This document shows, piece after piece, positions 27,095 through 35,327 of a stretch of DNA of 64,000 bases. Positions within the stretch are counted from its first letter, which is position 1. Every line of letters begins with the position of its first letter. The DNA comes from DASUPK01 sp963795665 (lineage in GTDB: Bacteria > Actinomycetota > Thermoleophilia > Solirubrobacterales > 70-9). The translations under genes and the position numbers were made by a program. Under the pieces are notes generated by a model that saw only the letters and a program-made list of their open reading frames with translations, did not search any database and was not told where the DNA came from. The stretch spans positions 161,177-225,176 of the forward strand of contig CAWCIP010000002.1 of assembly GCA_963795665.1 (NCBI GenBank). The letters run 5' to 3'.

Positions 27095-28326
27095 GTCGGC
27101 CGCTCGAGGAGGTCAAGATCCTCGACCTCACCAGGCTGCTGCCCGGCGGCTTTTGCACCCTGCTGCTCGCCGACCTCGGCGCCGACGTGATCAAGGTCGA
27201 GGACACCGGCCAGGGCGACTACGTGCGCTGGGCGCCCCCGTATTACGGCGACGAGGAGCACACGCCGCTCGGGACGCGCTCGGCGATCTATCTGGCGCTG
27301 AACCGCAACAAGCGCTCGGTCCGCCTTGACCTGAAGCAGGAGGGCGGGCGGCAGGCGCTGTTGAAGATGGTGGAATCCGCCGACGTCCTGGTGGAGAGCT
27401 TCCGACCCGGCGTCCTCGACAAGCTCGGCGTCGGATACGAGGTGCTGAGCCAGGCGAACCCGGCGCTCGTCTACTGCCCGATCACGGGCTACGGACAGGA
27501 CGGCCCGAACCGCGACCGCGCCGGCCACGACATGAACTACCTCGGGCTCAACGGGATCCTCGGGCTGACCGGCGAGGCCGGCGGGCCGCCGATCCAGTCA
27601 GGCGCGCAGATCGCCGACCTTGGCGGCGGCGGGCTGATGGCAGCGGTCGGGATCCTCGCCGCGCTACAGGAGGCTCGGCGCAGCGGACAGGGCCAGATGG
27701 TGGACATCTCGATGACCGACGGCGCGCTCTCCTGGCTGGTGATGGAGGCCGGCCGTTACTTCGGCTCCGGGGAGGTGCCGGAGCGCGGCAACATCATGCT
27801 CTCGGGAGGGATCGTCTGCTACCGGCCCTACGAGGCCGCGGACGGATGGGTCACCTGCGGGGCGCTGGAGCCGAAGTTCTGGGCGCGCTTCTGCCAGGCG
27901 GTCGAGCGGCCGGACCTGATCGAGAGGCAATTCGAGAAGCCGGGCTCCGACGCGCATCGCGAGGTCGCCGAGATCTTCAAGACGCGCACGCGCGCCGAGT
28001 GGAAGGCTTTCAACGACGAGCACGACGCGATGATCGAGCCGATCCTCGACCTCGACGAGGCGCTCGAGTCCGAGCTGGTGCGCGAGCGCGAGATGGTGGT
28101 CAGCTACGAGCAGCCCGAGATGGGGGAGGTCAAGCAGCTCGGCTTCCCGATCAAGCTCTCGCGGACTCCGGCGAGCATCGAGCTGCCGGCGCCGGCCCTC
28201 GGCGAGCACACGGAGGAGCTGCTCGCCGAGGCGGGTTACTCGAAGGAGGAAATTGAGGCGCTCGAGGAATCAGGCGCAGCCAAGGGGTCTGACCCCACCG
28301 CGAAGCAGGAGCAGTTCCTGGCATGA
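27091..28326 (+). CDS. Class III CoA-transferase (CaiB/BaiF family)
   Basis: A 411-residue family III CoA-transferase that moves CoA between carboxylic acids. Landmarks: VKILDLTRLLPGGFCTLLLADLG opening (core ILDLTRLLPGG), NRNKRSVRLDLKQ, ESFRPGVLDKLGVGY and the catalytic aspartate region AGHDMNYLGLNGILG. It overlaps BKACE by 4 bp and the MerR gene by 4 bp. It probably activates or recycles the substrate of this catabolic operon. Confidence 0.9.
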   Translation: MSRPLEEVKILDLTRLLPGGFCTLLLADLGADVIKVEDTGQGDYVRWAPPYYGDEEHTPLGTRSAIYLALNRNKRSVRLDLKQEGGRQALLKMVESADVLVESFRPGVLDKLGVGYEVLSQANPALVYCPITGYGQDGPNRDRAGHDMNYLGLNGILGLTGEAGGPPIQSGAQIADLGGGGLMAAVGILAALQEARRSGQGQMVDISMTDGALSWLVMEAGRYFGSGEVPERGNIMLSGGIVCYRPYEAADGWVTCGALEPKFWARFCQAVERPDLIERQFEKPGSDAHREVAEIFKTRTRAEWKAFNDEHDAMIEPILDLDEALESELVREREMVVSYEQPEMGEVKQLGFPIKLSRTPASIELPAPALGEHTEELLAEAGYSKEEIEALEESGAAKGSDPTAKQEQFLA

Positions 28327-29189
28327 GCGCGGCAGATGCGAGGGTGCGCGACAGCGCAACCCGTTCAACAAGCAAGGGCGAGGAGATGCTCCGCATGGGC
28401 GAGTTGGCCCGCGCCTCGGGCGTGTCGGCGGCCACGATCAAGCACTACCTGCGGGAGGGCCTGCTGCCGGAGCCGGTCAAGACCTCGCGGAACATGGCCT
28501 ACTACCCGGCCGAGTTCGTCGACCGGATCAAGATGATCAAGCAGCTCCAGGAGGAGCGCTACATGCCCCTCCGCGTGATCAAGGACCTGCTCGAGGAGGA
28601 CCCGGATCGCGCCAAGGCCCTGATCGAGCTGGGGGACAAGCTCCTCGAGCATGCGCTGGCCGGCGAGAGCGAGCGGGTCAGCGCCGCCGAGGTGCGCCAC
28701 CGCTACGACGTCCCGCAGGACGTGCTCGACCGCCTCGCGGAGCTCGAGGTGCTCACGCCCGACGGCGACGGGTACTCGCCGAGCGATCTCAGGATCGTCG
28801 AGGCGATCAGCCGCTTCAGGGCCGGTGGCTACGAGGAGCGGATCGGCTTCACCGTCTACGACACCCTCCGTTACAAGCAGGCGATGTCCGAGCTGGTCAA
28901 GGAGGAGGTCGACGTGATCATGGAGAGGCTCGCCGGCGAGATGGATCCCGACGAGGCGATGGCGCTGATCGAGGCCGGGGATGCGCCGCTGAACGACCTG
29001 CTCGCCGCCATGCACACCAAGGCGCTGGTCGCCGAGCTGGAGGCACGGGCGCCGAACCGGACTCGAGAAGGCGGAGCGCGAGAAGCGACGTGGCCCGCCT
29101 CGCCGCCGCGATGCTGGTCGCGTTCCTGGTGCTCACTCTGTTCGTGCGCGTGGCGATCCAGCTGCGGCGCACCGGCACCACCGGCCTGA
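28323..29189 (+). CDS. MerR-family transcriptional regulator
   Basis: The N-terminal winged helix reads MGELARASGVSAATIKHYLREG at about residues 25-46 (cut in the family pattern GVSAATIKHYLR), followed by MAYYPAEFVDRI and a coiled helix. The middle third (YDVPQDVLDRLAELEVLTPD) looks like a second HTH-like module. The total of 288 residues is longer than most MerR proteins. The last 40 residues run through the start of the next gene and have biased composition, so the true stop may be earlier with a frameshift. The ATG at 28323 overlaps the CoA-transferase; an ATG at 28386 with GAGGAG upstream is an alternative start. Likely operon regulator. Confidence 0.82.
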   Translation: MSAADARVRDSATRSTSKGEEMLRMGELARASGVSAATIKHYLREGLLPEPVKTSRNMAYYPAEFVDRIKMIKQLQEERYMPLRVIKDLLEEDPDRAKALIELGDKLLEHALAGESERVSAAEVRHRYDVPQDVLDRLAELEVLTPDGDGYSPSDLRIVEAISRFRAGGYEERIGFTVYDTLRYKQAMSELVKEEVDVIMERLAGEMDPDEAMALIEAGDAPLNDLLAAMHTKALVAELEARAPNRTREGGAREATWPASPPRCWSRSWCSLCSCAWRSSCGAPAPPA

Positions 29190-29699
29190 TCGGCTTGCGC
29201 CGGGGCGCCGGCCCGCTCGACTGGCTGAGCGGCGCTCTGTTCGTCGGCGGGATGGCCATGGCCGATGGTTTCGCTGAACCTGGTTCTCAATGACCACCTC
29301 GATCCCATCGACGCCCTCGACGTCGACCCGGTGCACGTCGCGGGCATCGTCCTCGCGGCATCTGGCGGCCTCGCCGTCTTCGGCGCCCAGCTCGGGATGG
29401 GGGCGTCCTGGCGGATCGGCGTCAGCGACGACCAGGGAACGGACCTGGTCACGGGTGGCTGGTTCAGGGTCTGCCGCAACCCGATCTACTCGGCCATGAT
29501 CGTGGGCTGGACGGGGTTCGCCCTGATGGTGCCGACCTGGCTCGCCTTCGCCGCCCTCCCGGTGATCGCGGTCGGGCTCGAGCTCCAGGTGCGCGTGGTC
29601 GAGGAGCCGTACCTGATCCGTACGCACGGCGATGAGTATCGGGACTACGCGACCCGGGTCGGTCGCTTCGTGCCGCGAATCGGGCGCTTCGAGGGGTGA
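29090..29699 (+). CDS. Isoprenylcysteine carboxyl methyltransferase family protein (one frameshift)
   Basis: A small integral membrane methyltransferase of about 200 residues. Helix 1 is MLVAFLVLTLFVRVAIQL, followed by GPLDWLSGALFVGGMAMA. The frame shifts near 29260, after which SLNLVLNDHLDPID, GASWRIGVSDDQGTDLVTGGWF, RNPIYSAMIVGWTG, EEPYLIRTHGDEYRDYATRVGRF follow. The RNPIYSAM and EEPYL...YRDY blocks are the SAM-binding signature of the ICMT/PEMT group. The GTG at 29090 or the ATG at 29111 is the start. Its lipid or protein substrate is unknown. Confidence 0.78.
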
Positions 29700-29709
29700 C
29701 GCGGCGGGG

Positions 29710-30729
29710 TCAGCGCCGGCGCCAGGCGGCGTTCTCGATCCGGGCGAAGCTCCGGTCGTAGCTCCGGCGGCGGCGAAGCAGCTCACCGAGGCGCCCGACA
29801 CCGAATTCGAGGCGCATGACGCTCGCCTCGCCCTCCCGCGGCCGCCGCGACATCTCCCACAGCAGCCTTCGGTTCCGGCGAAGCAACGCGATCATGTTCA
29901 GCGCTTGAGGCGTCCAGCTCGAGTCGCGCTGAGCTGCGACGGGACCGGCGAGCGCCTGCCGATAGGGGTCCAGGCCGACGGAGGCCGCTCCAAACCCACG
30001 CATGAAGCGCCGCAGGTAGCTCCACTCGAGGCGGTGCCCGAGCAGGAAGTGGCGCAGGCGCAGAGCGGGCTCGAACCAGAGCCGCCAGCCGCTGAGCCTC
30101 AGCGCCAAGGAGATCTCCACGTCTCCTCCCGAGTTGTAGTTCGCCCTGCCGCGCCGGTCCATGAGGAGGGGACTGAAGCCGTTCTCGACCAGGTGCTGCC
30201 ACGCATCCCTGCGCACGGTCATCCCCGCACCCCAGAGGTAGCCGGGGTCGTCGGCGACGTAGCCGCCCTGGCCACCCTGCGCGCCGGTGGCATAGGCCGA
30301 CTGGAAGTCCTCGAACCAGGCCGGCTTCCCTCCTTCGCAGACCGCCTCGTTGAAGCCGCCGCAGGCGCCGACCTCGCCGTGCTCCTCCATCGTCCTCCAG
30401 ACCAGCCCCAACCAGTCGGGCGAGATCCAGTTGTCGTCCTCCACCCAACTGATCAGTTCCCCGCGCGCCTCCGCGAAGCCCCTGACGTGCGCATGCGAAA
30501 GCCCAAGCTCGGGCTCCCTGACCACGCGGATGCCGACCGGAGCATCCCGCCGCCAAGCGGCGAGAGCGACCTCTGAGGTTCCATCCGTCGAGGCGTTGTC
30601 GACGACGATCACCTCCCAGGCCAGCTCCGAGGGTGGTCGCTGTGCCGCGATGTGCGAAAGCGTGCGGGGCAGAAGCGCCGCTCCGTTGTGGCTCGGGACG
30701 ACGACGCTGACGTCGACGGACTCGGTCAA
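29710..30729 (-). CDS. Family 2 glycosyltransferase
   Basis: A 339-residue GT-A glycosyltransferase: VSVVVPSHNGAALLPRTL, EVIVVDNASTDGTSEV, the metal site SWVEDDNWISPDW and a GGDVEISLALRLSGW acceptor block (ED/GGDxE type). No membrane helix, but helix ends rich in R suggest membrane contact. TTG start; TTGA overlap with the epimerase upstream. It is the last of four minus-strand genes that look like a surface-glycan operon. Confidence 0.85.
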   Translation of the reverse strand: MTESVDVSVVVPSHNGAALLPRTLSHIAAQRPPSELAWEVIVVDNASTDGTSEVALAAWRRDAPVGIRVVREPELGLSHAHVRGFAEARGELISWVEDDNWISPDWLGLVWRTMEEHGEVGACGGFNEAVCEGGKPAWFEDFQSAYATGAQGGQGGYVADDPGYLWGAGMTVRRDAWQHLVENGFSPLLMDRRGRANYNSGGDVEISLALRLSGWRLWFEPALRLRHFLLGHRLEWSYLRRFMRGFGAASVGLDPYRQALAGPVAAQRDSSWTPQALNMIALLRRNRRLLWEMSRRPREGEASVMRLEFGVGRLGELLRRRRSYDRSFARIENAAWRRR

Positions 30730-31676
30730 CCCCAGATCAGGGATCCCGGGTAGTACGTGCCCCCCTGTGCCGGGCTGTAGCCGAGCATCTCACGGGCCTT
30801 CTCGACGCTCATCAGCGACTCGTTCCCCTCAGTCCGGTTGGGAACCTCGGGCCAGTGCTCTCGCAGGAACTCCTGGACGTCGACCACCGCCGGGTCGACG
30901 TGGCCGTCGACCAGGTTGAACGCCTCGAAGGGGCTCTCCAGCTCGGCCTCGATGGCGCGAGCGAAGCCCGTGACCGTGTTCTCGATCGAGGTGCTGAGGA
31001 AGAAGTTGCCCGCCCACTCGGATTTCACCCCTGGGAACTCCAACCGAAGGGCGACAGCCTGGGTGTTCCCAGCAGGCGTGGCCTCCGCCAGATGGGCCTC
31101 GAACTCGGCCTTGAGAGCGCCGTACTCGTTCTGCCCGTCCTCGAGGGTCGGCAGATAGTTCGACTCGAGAATCGGGAACTGGTCGATCCGCACCGGGTTG
31201 TTGAGCCCGTAGACCTGTCCCGATGACGCGAAGACGAACTTCGGGACGCCGGCGTCCTGGGCCGCGGCGAACACGTTGACCGCGCCCTCGTAGTTGATTC
31301 GGCGGTAGTCGGGCGCTGCGGCGCCGGGGACGTTCGGATGCGGCAGGGCGGCGAGGTGCACGACGGCGCGGCTGCCGCGAAATCGCTCCGCGAGGCGGCT
31401 GCGCAGGTCGAAGATGTCATCGCCGGTTGGGCGGAGGATTCCGAGCCGCGACAGCTTCCCCTCCGCACGCGCTTGGAGGGTCCGGAGTTGCCGGGCCCGC
31501 GGGACGTCATCCGGCGAGGCGTTCGCGCCCAGCCAGATGCGACGAAGGACGTTGACGAGCGGCCCGCGCATCCGGTCGAAGACGTCGACCTCGTAGCCGC
31601 CGTCGCGCAGGCCGCCGCGGAGCAGCTGGCCGACGAAGCCGCTGCCGCCCGTGATCGTGATCGTGGGTTCGCTCAC
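30726..31676 (-). CDS. NAD-dependent epimerase/dehydratase
   Basis: A 316-residue extended SDR: TITGGSGFVGQLL nucleotide motif at the N-terminus, VVHLAALPHPN, SSGQVYGLNNP and an EYGALKAEFEAHL stretch where Y and K form the YxxxK-type pair. Such enzymes change nucleotide sugars (for example UDP-glucose 4-epimerase). The start is a GTG at 31676, which overlaps the preceding stop by 4 bp. Substrate unknown. Confidence 0.83.
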   Translation of the reverse strand: MSEPTITITGGSGFVGQLLRGGLRDGGYEVDVFDRMRGPLVNVLRRIWLGANASPDDVPRARQLRTLQARAEGKLSRLGILRPTGDDIFDLRSRLAERFRGSRAVVHLAALPHPNVPGAAAPDYRRINYEGAVNVFAAAQDAGVPKFVFASSGQVYGLNNPVRIDQFPILESNYLPTLEDGQNEYGALKAEFEAHLAEATPAGNTQAVALRLEFPGVKSEWAGNFFLSTSIENTVTGFARAIEAELESPFEAFNLVDGHVDPAVVDVQEFLREHWPEVPNRTEGNESLMSVEKAREMLGYSPAQGGTYYPGSLIWG

Positions 31677-32635
31677 CGTTCGCCGTCGAAGAGGTCGCAC
31701 CAGGCGAGGATCGCGGTGCCCCAGCGCTCCAGATAGCCGTCACCGTTCGCTGCGGCCCTCAGCTCCGTCCCGAGGTCGCGCATGCACGCCGCGGGAGTAT
31801 CTCCCTTGAGCTCGACCGACTCGATGTGCTCCCACATGCGCTCGTTTGCATCTATCCCGGGTGCCTCCTTGACGAGGTTCGCGAAGGGGTCGCTCGCGCG
31901 TTGGTGCGTGACGAGCGGCCGGCCGCAGACGATCGAGCGGCGCAGGTGCCTGCAGACCCGCTGGACGACGAGGCCGCACCAGATGTCGTCGAACCTGCCG
32001 TAGGGCGAGTCGAGGCCCATCGGCGGGAAGTACATGAGGCACGCCGCCTCGCGACGTACGGCGACGTTCATGCCGGACATCGGGAAGTACTGCTCGGAAG
32101 GCATCACCCTGCTCCGAACGGAGCTGATCAGGCTCGCCGGAAGCTCGTGCCCGGAGTTGGCGAGGGTCTGTACTGCGTCGAGGTCCGGAATCCCGGCCCA
32201 GAGCCCGACGCTGACGTCGACGTGCAGGGGTCCTCCCATGTTCCGGTAGGGGAGACCCCGCACCCGCAGGCCCGGGATGCTGCTCTCCCATGCCGCCGTG
32301 TCATGGAGGTTGCGCAGGTGACCGGCTACCAGGTCATCCTCGGCGGGATGACAGTCGTCGTCGAGGGTGAAGATCGTCTCGGCGCCGAGCTGCCAGGCCT
32401 TCCAGAAGCCGAAGGCGCGGATGCCGCTGTCTCTGCGCGAGATGATCCACGGCTCCGGGAGCTCAGCCTCGATCTCCCTCCAGCTGAATATCTCGACGTT
32501 AGGGGCGTCGCACTCGATCGTCGGCTCGGGCGCGTCCTCGATCACGAGAATGCGGTCCCACTGCGATGGTTCCCACGCATCGAGGAACTCGCGCAGGCTC
32601 TCCGGCCGGTTGCTGGGAACGACTAGTACGTTCAA
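31673..32635 (-). CDS. Glycosyltransferase of the reversibly glycosylated polypeptide type
   Basis: A 320-residue protein. NVLVVPSNRPESL starts it, ETIFTLDDDCHPAEDD is a DXD-like metal site close to that of RGP/UDP-arabinopyranose mutase proteins (GT75), and RFDDIWCGLVVQRVC follows. In plants this family interconverts UDP-arabinose ring forms; bacterial members are poorly known. The TTG at 32635 is chosen since it forms a TTGA 4-bp overlap with the gene upstream, as in the other genes of the operon; an in-frame ATG at 32713 would overlap 82 bases. Confidence 0.72.
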   Translation of the reverse strand: MNVLVVPSNRPESLREFLDAWEPSQWDRILVIEDAPEPTIECDAPNVEIFSWREIEAELPEPWIISRRDSGIRAFGFWKAWQLGAETIFTLDDDCHPAEDDLVAGHLRNLHDTAAWESSIPGLRVRGLPYRNMGGPLHVDVSVGLWAGIPDLDAVQTLANSGHELPASLISSVRSRVMPSEQYFPMSGMNVAVRREAACLMYFPPMGLDSPYGRFDDIWCGLVVQRVCRHLRRSIVCGRPLVTHQRASDPFANLVKEAPGIDANERMWEHIESVELKGDTPAACMRDLGTELRAAANGDGYLERWGTAILAWCDLFDGER

Positions 32636-33619
32636 GGGCTGGCGGGAATCTCTAGCAACCCCATCGAGGCGAGGGTCTTGCGGATGCCTTCCTCCAGGGG
32701 TGTCGTTCGCCAACCGAGCTCCCGCTGGGCCTTTGAGGAGTCGGGGCGGGCCTGCCAGAGGAAGTAGGTGAGCTGGCCCTTGGGCAGCAGCGGCGGCCGG
32801 CGGATCATCCGCGAGACGCCGGCGCCCACGCCGGCGATCGCCTTGGCGACCGGGATGGGCATCGTCGGCGGGACGCGGCCGCGGCCGGCGACGCGCTTCG
32901 CCGTCTCGGCCAGGTCGCGGAAGCTTGCGTAGCCGTCGGCGAGGATGTAGCGCTCGCCGTCCTTACCCTTTTCCGCCGCGAGCAGGTGCCCGGCGGCGAC
33001 CCCCTCGACGTAGGCGTATCCGGTGCCGCCGGGCGGGACGGCGGGGAGGCGCTTTCGGACCACCGGCTCGAACAGGCCGTTCTCGAATGACGGCGTGGGA
33101 GAGGGGGTCGGCCCGTAGACGCCCGAGGGGTTGAGGATCACGACCTCCATGCCGTCCCGCTCGGCCAGCACCAGCTCCTCGGCGTGCTGCTTGGAACGCT
33201 CGTAGGCCGTGCCCTTCGGGTAGTCGGCCAGCATGGTCTCGTCGAAGCGGTCCCCGGTGTCGGCGTGGAAGACGTCGTGGGTCGAGGTGTGGACGAAGCG
33301 GCGAGCACCGGCGCGCTTGGCGGCGCCGGCGACCTGCGCGCTGCCGACCGCGTTCACCTGGTCGAAGATCGCCTCGTCCCGGACCCACTGCTCGGGCATG
33401 CCCATCGAGTTGAAGACCAGCTCGCATCCCTCGGCGGCCGCGGCCAGGCTCTCGGGATCCGTGACGTCGCCGTGGATCGGCTCGATGCCGACCGGGAGGA
33501 CGCTCGCCGCCCGCTTCGGGTCGCGGACCAAGCGCGCGCACCTGGTCGCCCCTGTCCAGGAGGGCAGAAGCGATCGCGTGGCCGACCTTCCCGGTCGCGC
33601 CGGTGACGAGAGCCCGCAT
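32632..33619 (-). CDS. NAD-dependent epimerase/dehydratase (one frameshift)
   Basis: A 328-residue extended SDR. The N-terminus MRALVTGATGKVGHAIASAL is in one frame and the rest (RDPKRAASVLPVGIEPIHGDVTD, THDVFHADTGDRFDE, YPKGTAYERSKQHAEELV, NPSGVYGPTPS) in another; one extra base in the CGCGCGC run at about 33533-33541 separates them. The YERSK stretch is the YxxxK pair. It heads the minus-strand glycan operon. Function within nucleotide-sugar metabolism is inferred from the neighbours. Confidence 0.82.
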
Positions 33620-33753
33620 CGGCCCATCCTATGCGGGCTCGGCGACCTCGGATCCGAGGCCGACCTCCTGCCGGATCTGGGTGCGGGACTCGAATGCGGA
33701 GCGCGTGCGTGGCAGCAGCCTTCTGAGCATCTTCGGCTGCCTTACCCGCTAGA

Positions 33754-33769
33754 TTGACTAGTCAGTCAA
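33754..33769. promoter_or_regulatory. TetR-type operator before the nitrilase/TetR operon
   Basis: TTGACT-AGTC-AGTCAA, a 6-bp inverted repeat with a 4-base centre, 48 bases before the nitrilase ATG. A TAGATT at 33750-33755 overlaps it and could be a -10 box. The operon encodes a TetR protein as its second gene, so autoregulation is likely. The divergent epimerase starts 135 bp away and may share control. Confidence 0.65.
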
Positions 33770-33816
33770 CCCGACCCGGATCGCATTGCGCAAGCCGGGT
33801 CGCGCCTTGGGGAGAT

Positions 33817-34698
33817 ATGCGCGCCGCCGCCGTACAGCTCAACTCCACCGACGAATATGACCGCAACCTGGAGGTTGCCGAGCGCCTCGTTCGCGGGGCC
33901 GCCGCCGAGGGCGCGGAGCTCATCGTCCTGCCGGAGAAGTGGACGGTCCTCGGCTCGCCGGAGGCGATTCGCTCCTGCGCCGAGCCGCTCGATGGCCCCG
34001 CGCTGACCGCCGCGGCCGGCTGGGCGCGCGAGCTTGGCATCCATCTGGTCGCGGGGAGCGTGCCGGAGATCGTTCCCGAGTGGGACAAGCTCGCCAACAC
34101 CTCGGTCATGTTCGGGCCCGATGGCGAGCAGCGCGCGATCTACCGCAAGATCCACATGTTCGACGTCGAGGTCGGCGATGTCGCCTATCGGGAGTCCGCC
34201 GTAGAGCAGGCCGGCGAGGAGATCGCTCTTGGTGAGGCGGGCGGCGCGATGGTCGGGCTGACCATCTGTTACGACCTCCGCTTTCCCGAGCTCTACCGGA
34301 TCCTCGCCCTGCGCGGGGCCCGGGTGATCACCGTCCCCTCCGCCTTCACGGAGCGCACCGGACGCGATCACTGGGAGATCCTGATTCGCGCCCGGGCGAT
34401 CGAGGACCAGGTCTTCCTGGTCGCTGCCGGGCAGATCGGATTCGCGCCGCCGCACTACCGCAGCTACGGGCGTTCGATGATCGTCGACCCCTGGGGCGTC
34501 GTTCTGGCCCAGGCCGCCGACACGGAATGCTTCGTCTCCGCCGACTTCGACTTCGCGATCCAGAACGAGATGCGCGACAGCCTGCCCTCGCTGCGACACA
34601 GGCGCCCCGACGCATACCGCTGGCCCGATCACGGCGAGGCGGTGGACGCCGTCCAGGCATCCGTCGCGGAGCCCGCCACCGCCGCTGGGGCGCCATGA
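33817..34698 (+). CDS. Carbon-nitrogen hydrolase (nitrilase superfamily)
   Basis: A 293-residue amidase of the Nit/omega-amidase branch. The catalytic triad is E40 (VLPEKW), K111 (YRKIHMFD) and C151 (TICYDLRFPEL). The HMFD and CYDLRFPEL wording matches Nit1/Nit2-type enzymes, which hydrolyse deaminated glutathione or alpha-ketoglutaramate. GGGGAG precedes the ATG. It overlaps the TetR gene by 4 bp. Confidence 0.88.
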   Translation: MRAAAVQLNSTDEYDRNLEVAERLVRGAAAEGAELIVLPEKWTVLGSPEAIRSCAEPLDGPALTAAAGWARELGIHLVAGSVPEIVPEWDKLANTSVMFGPDGEQRAIYRKIHMFDVEVGDVAYRESAVEQAGEEIALGEAGGAMVGLTICYDLRFPELYRILALRGARVITVPSAFTERTGRDHWEILIRARAIEDQVFLVAAGQIGFAPPHYRSYGRSMIVDPWGVVLAQAADTECFVSADFDFAIQNEMRDSLPSLRHRRPDAYRWPDHGEAVDAVQASVAEPATAAGAP

Positions 34699-35321
34699 TG
34701 AGCCAGGCCCCGGCCCCCGACAAGCGGCGAGCGATCCTCGACGCCGCGATCACCGTCTTCGCTCGCCAGGGCTTCCACAGCGCCCGCGTCTCAGACGTCG
34801 CGGCAGAGGCCGGCGTCGCATACGGGCTCGTCTACCACTACTTCGACTCCAAGGAGCAGATGCTCAACGAGCTCTTCTCGGAGCGCTGGGCGCTGCTGGT
34901 CGAGGCGAGCCAGGAGATCCGGAGCAGCGACGCCGCGCCGCGGGACAAGCTTGCGGGGGTCGCCAACTTCATCGTCGAGTCCTACCGCCACGAGCCCGAG
35001 CTGATGAAGGTGATCATCGTCGAGGTCACCAGGGCGGCCAACTCCTTCGGCCGTACTCATCTCCCCGAGATCCGCCAGGCCTACGACCTGGTCGCCGAGA
35101 TCGTCGCCGACGCCCAGGAGGCTGGCGAGTTCCGCGACGACGTGGACCCGAGCTTCGCCGCGATGGTCTTCTACGGCGCGATCGAGCAGCTCCTCACCGG
35201 CTGGATCTTCGGCTCGATCCCGGGCGCCGACGATGACTACGAGCGCGCCAAGCGGCTGGTCGTCGAGACCATCTGCGACGGGCTCGAGCCTCGCCCCGTC
35301 AGCGACGCGGTGGCCGGCTAA
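34695..35321 (+). CDS. TetR/AcrR-family transcriptional regulator
   Basis: A 208-residue protein with the DNA-binding domain near the N-terminus: AAITVFARQGFHSARVSDVA, then AGVAYGLVYHYFDSKEQML. The C-terminal part resembles FadR-like TetR proteins that bind acyl-CoA (TetR_C_33 type), which is a guess. Two ATG codons in tandem (34695, 34698); the first overlaps the nitrilase stop. The palindrome at 33754 is its likely operator. Confidence 0.9.
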   Translation: MMSQAPAPDKRRAILDAAITVFARQGFHSARVSDVAAEAGVAYGLVYHYFDSKEQMLNELFSERWALLVEASQEIRSSDAAPRDKLAGVANFIVESYRHEPELMKVIIVEVTRAANSFGRTHLPEIRQAYDLVAEIVADAQEAGEFRDDVDPSFAAMVFYGAIEQLLTGWIFGSIPGADDDYERAKRLVVETICDGLEPRPVSDAVAG

Positions 35322-35327
35322 CGCCAT

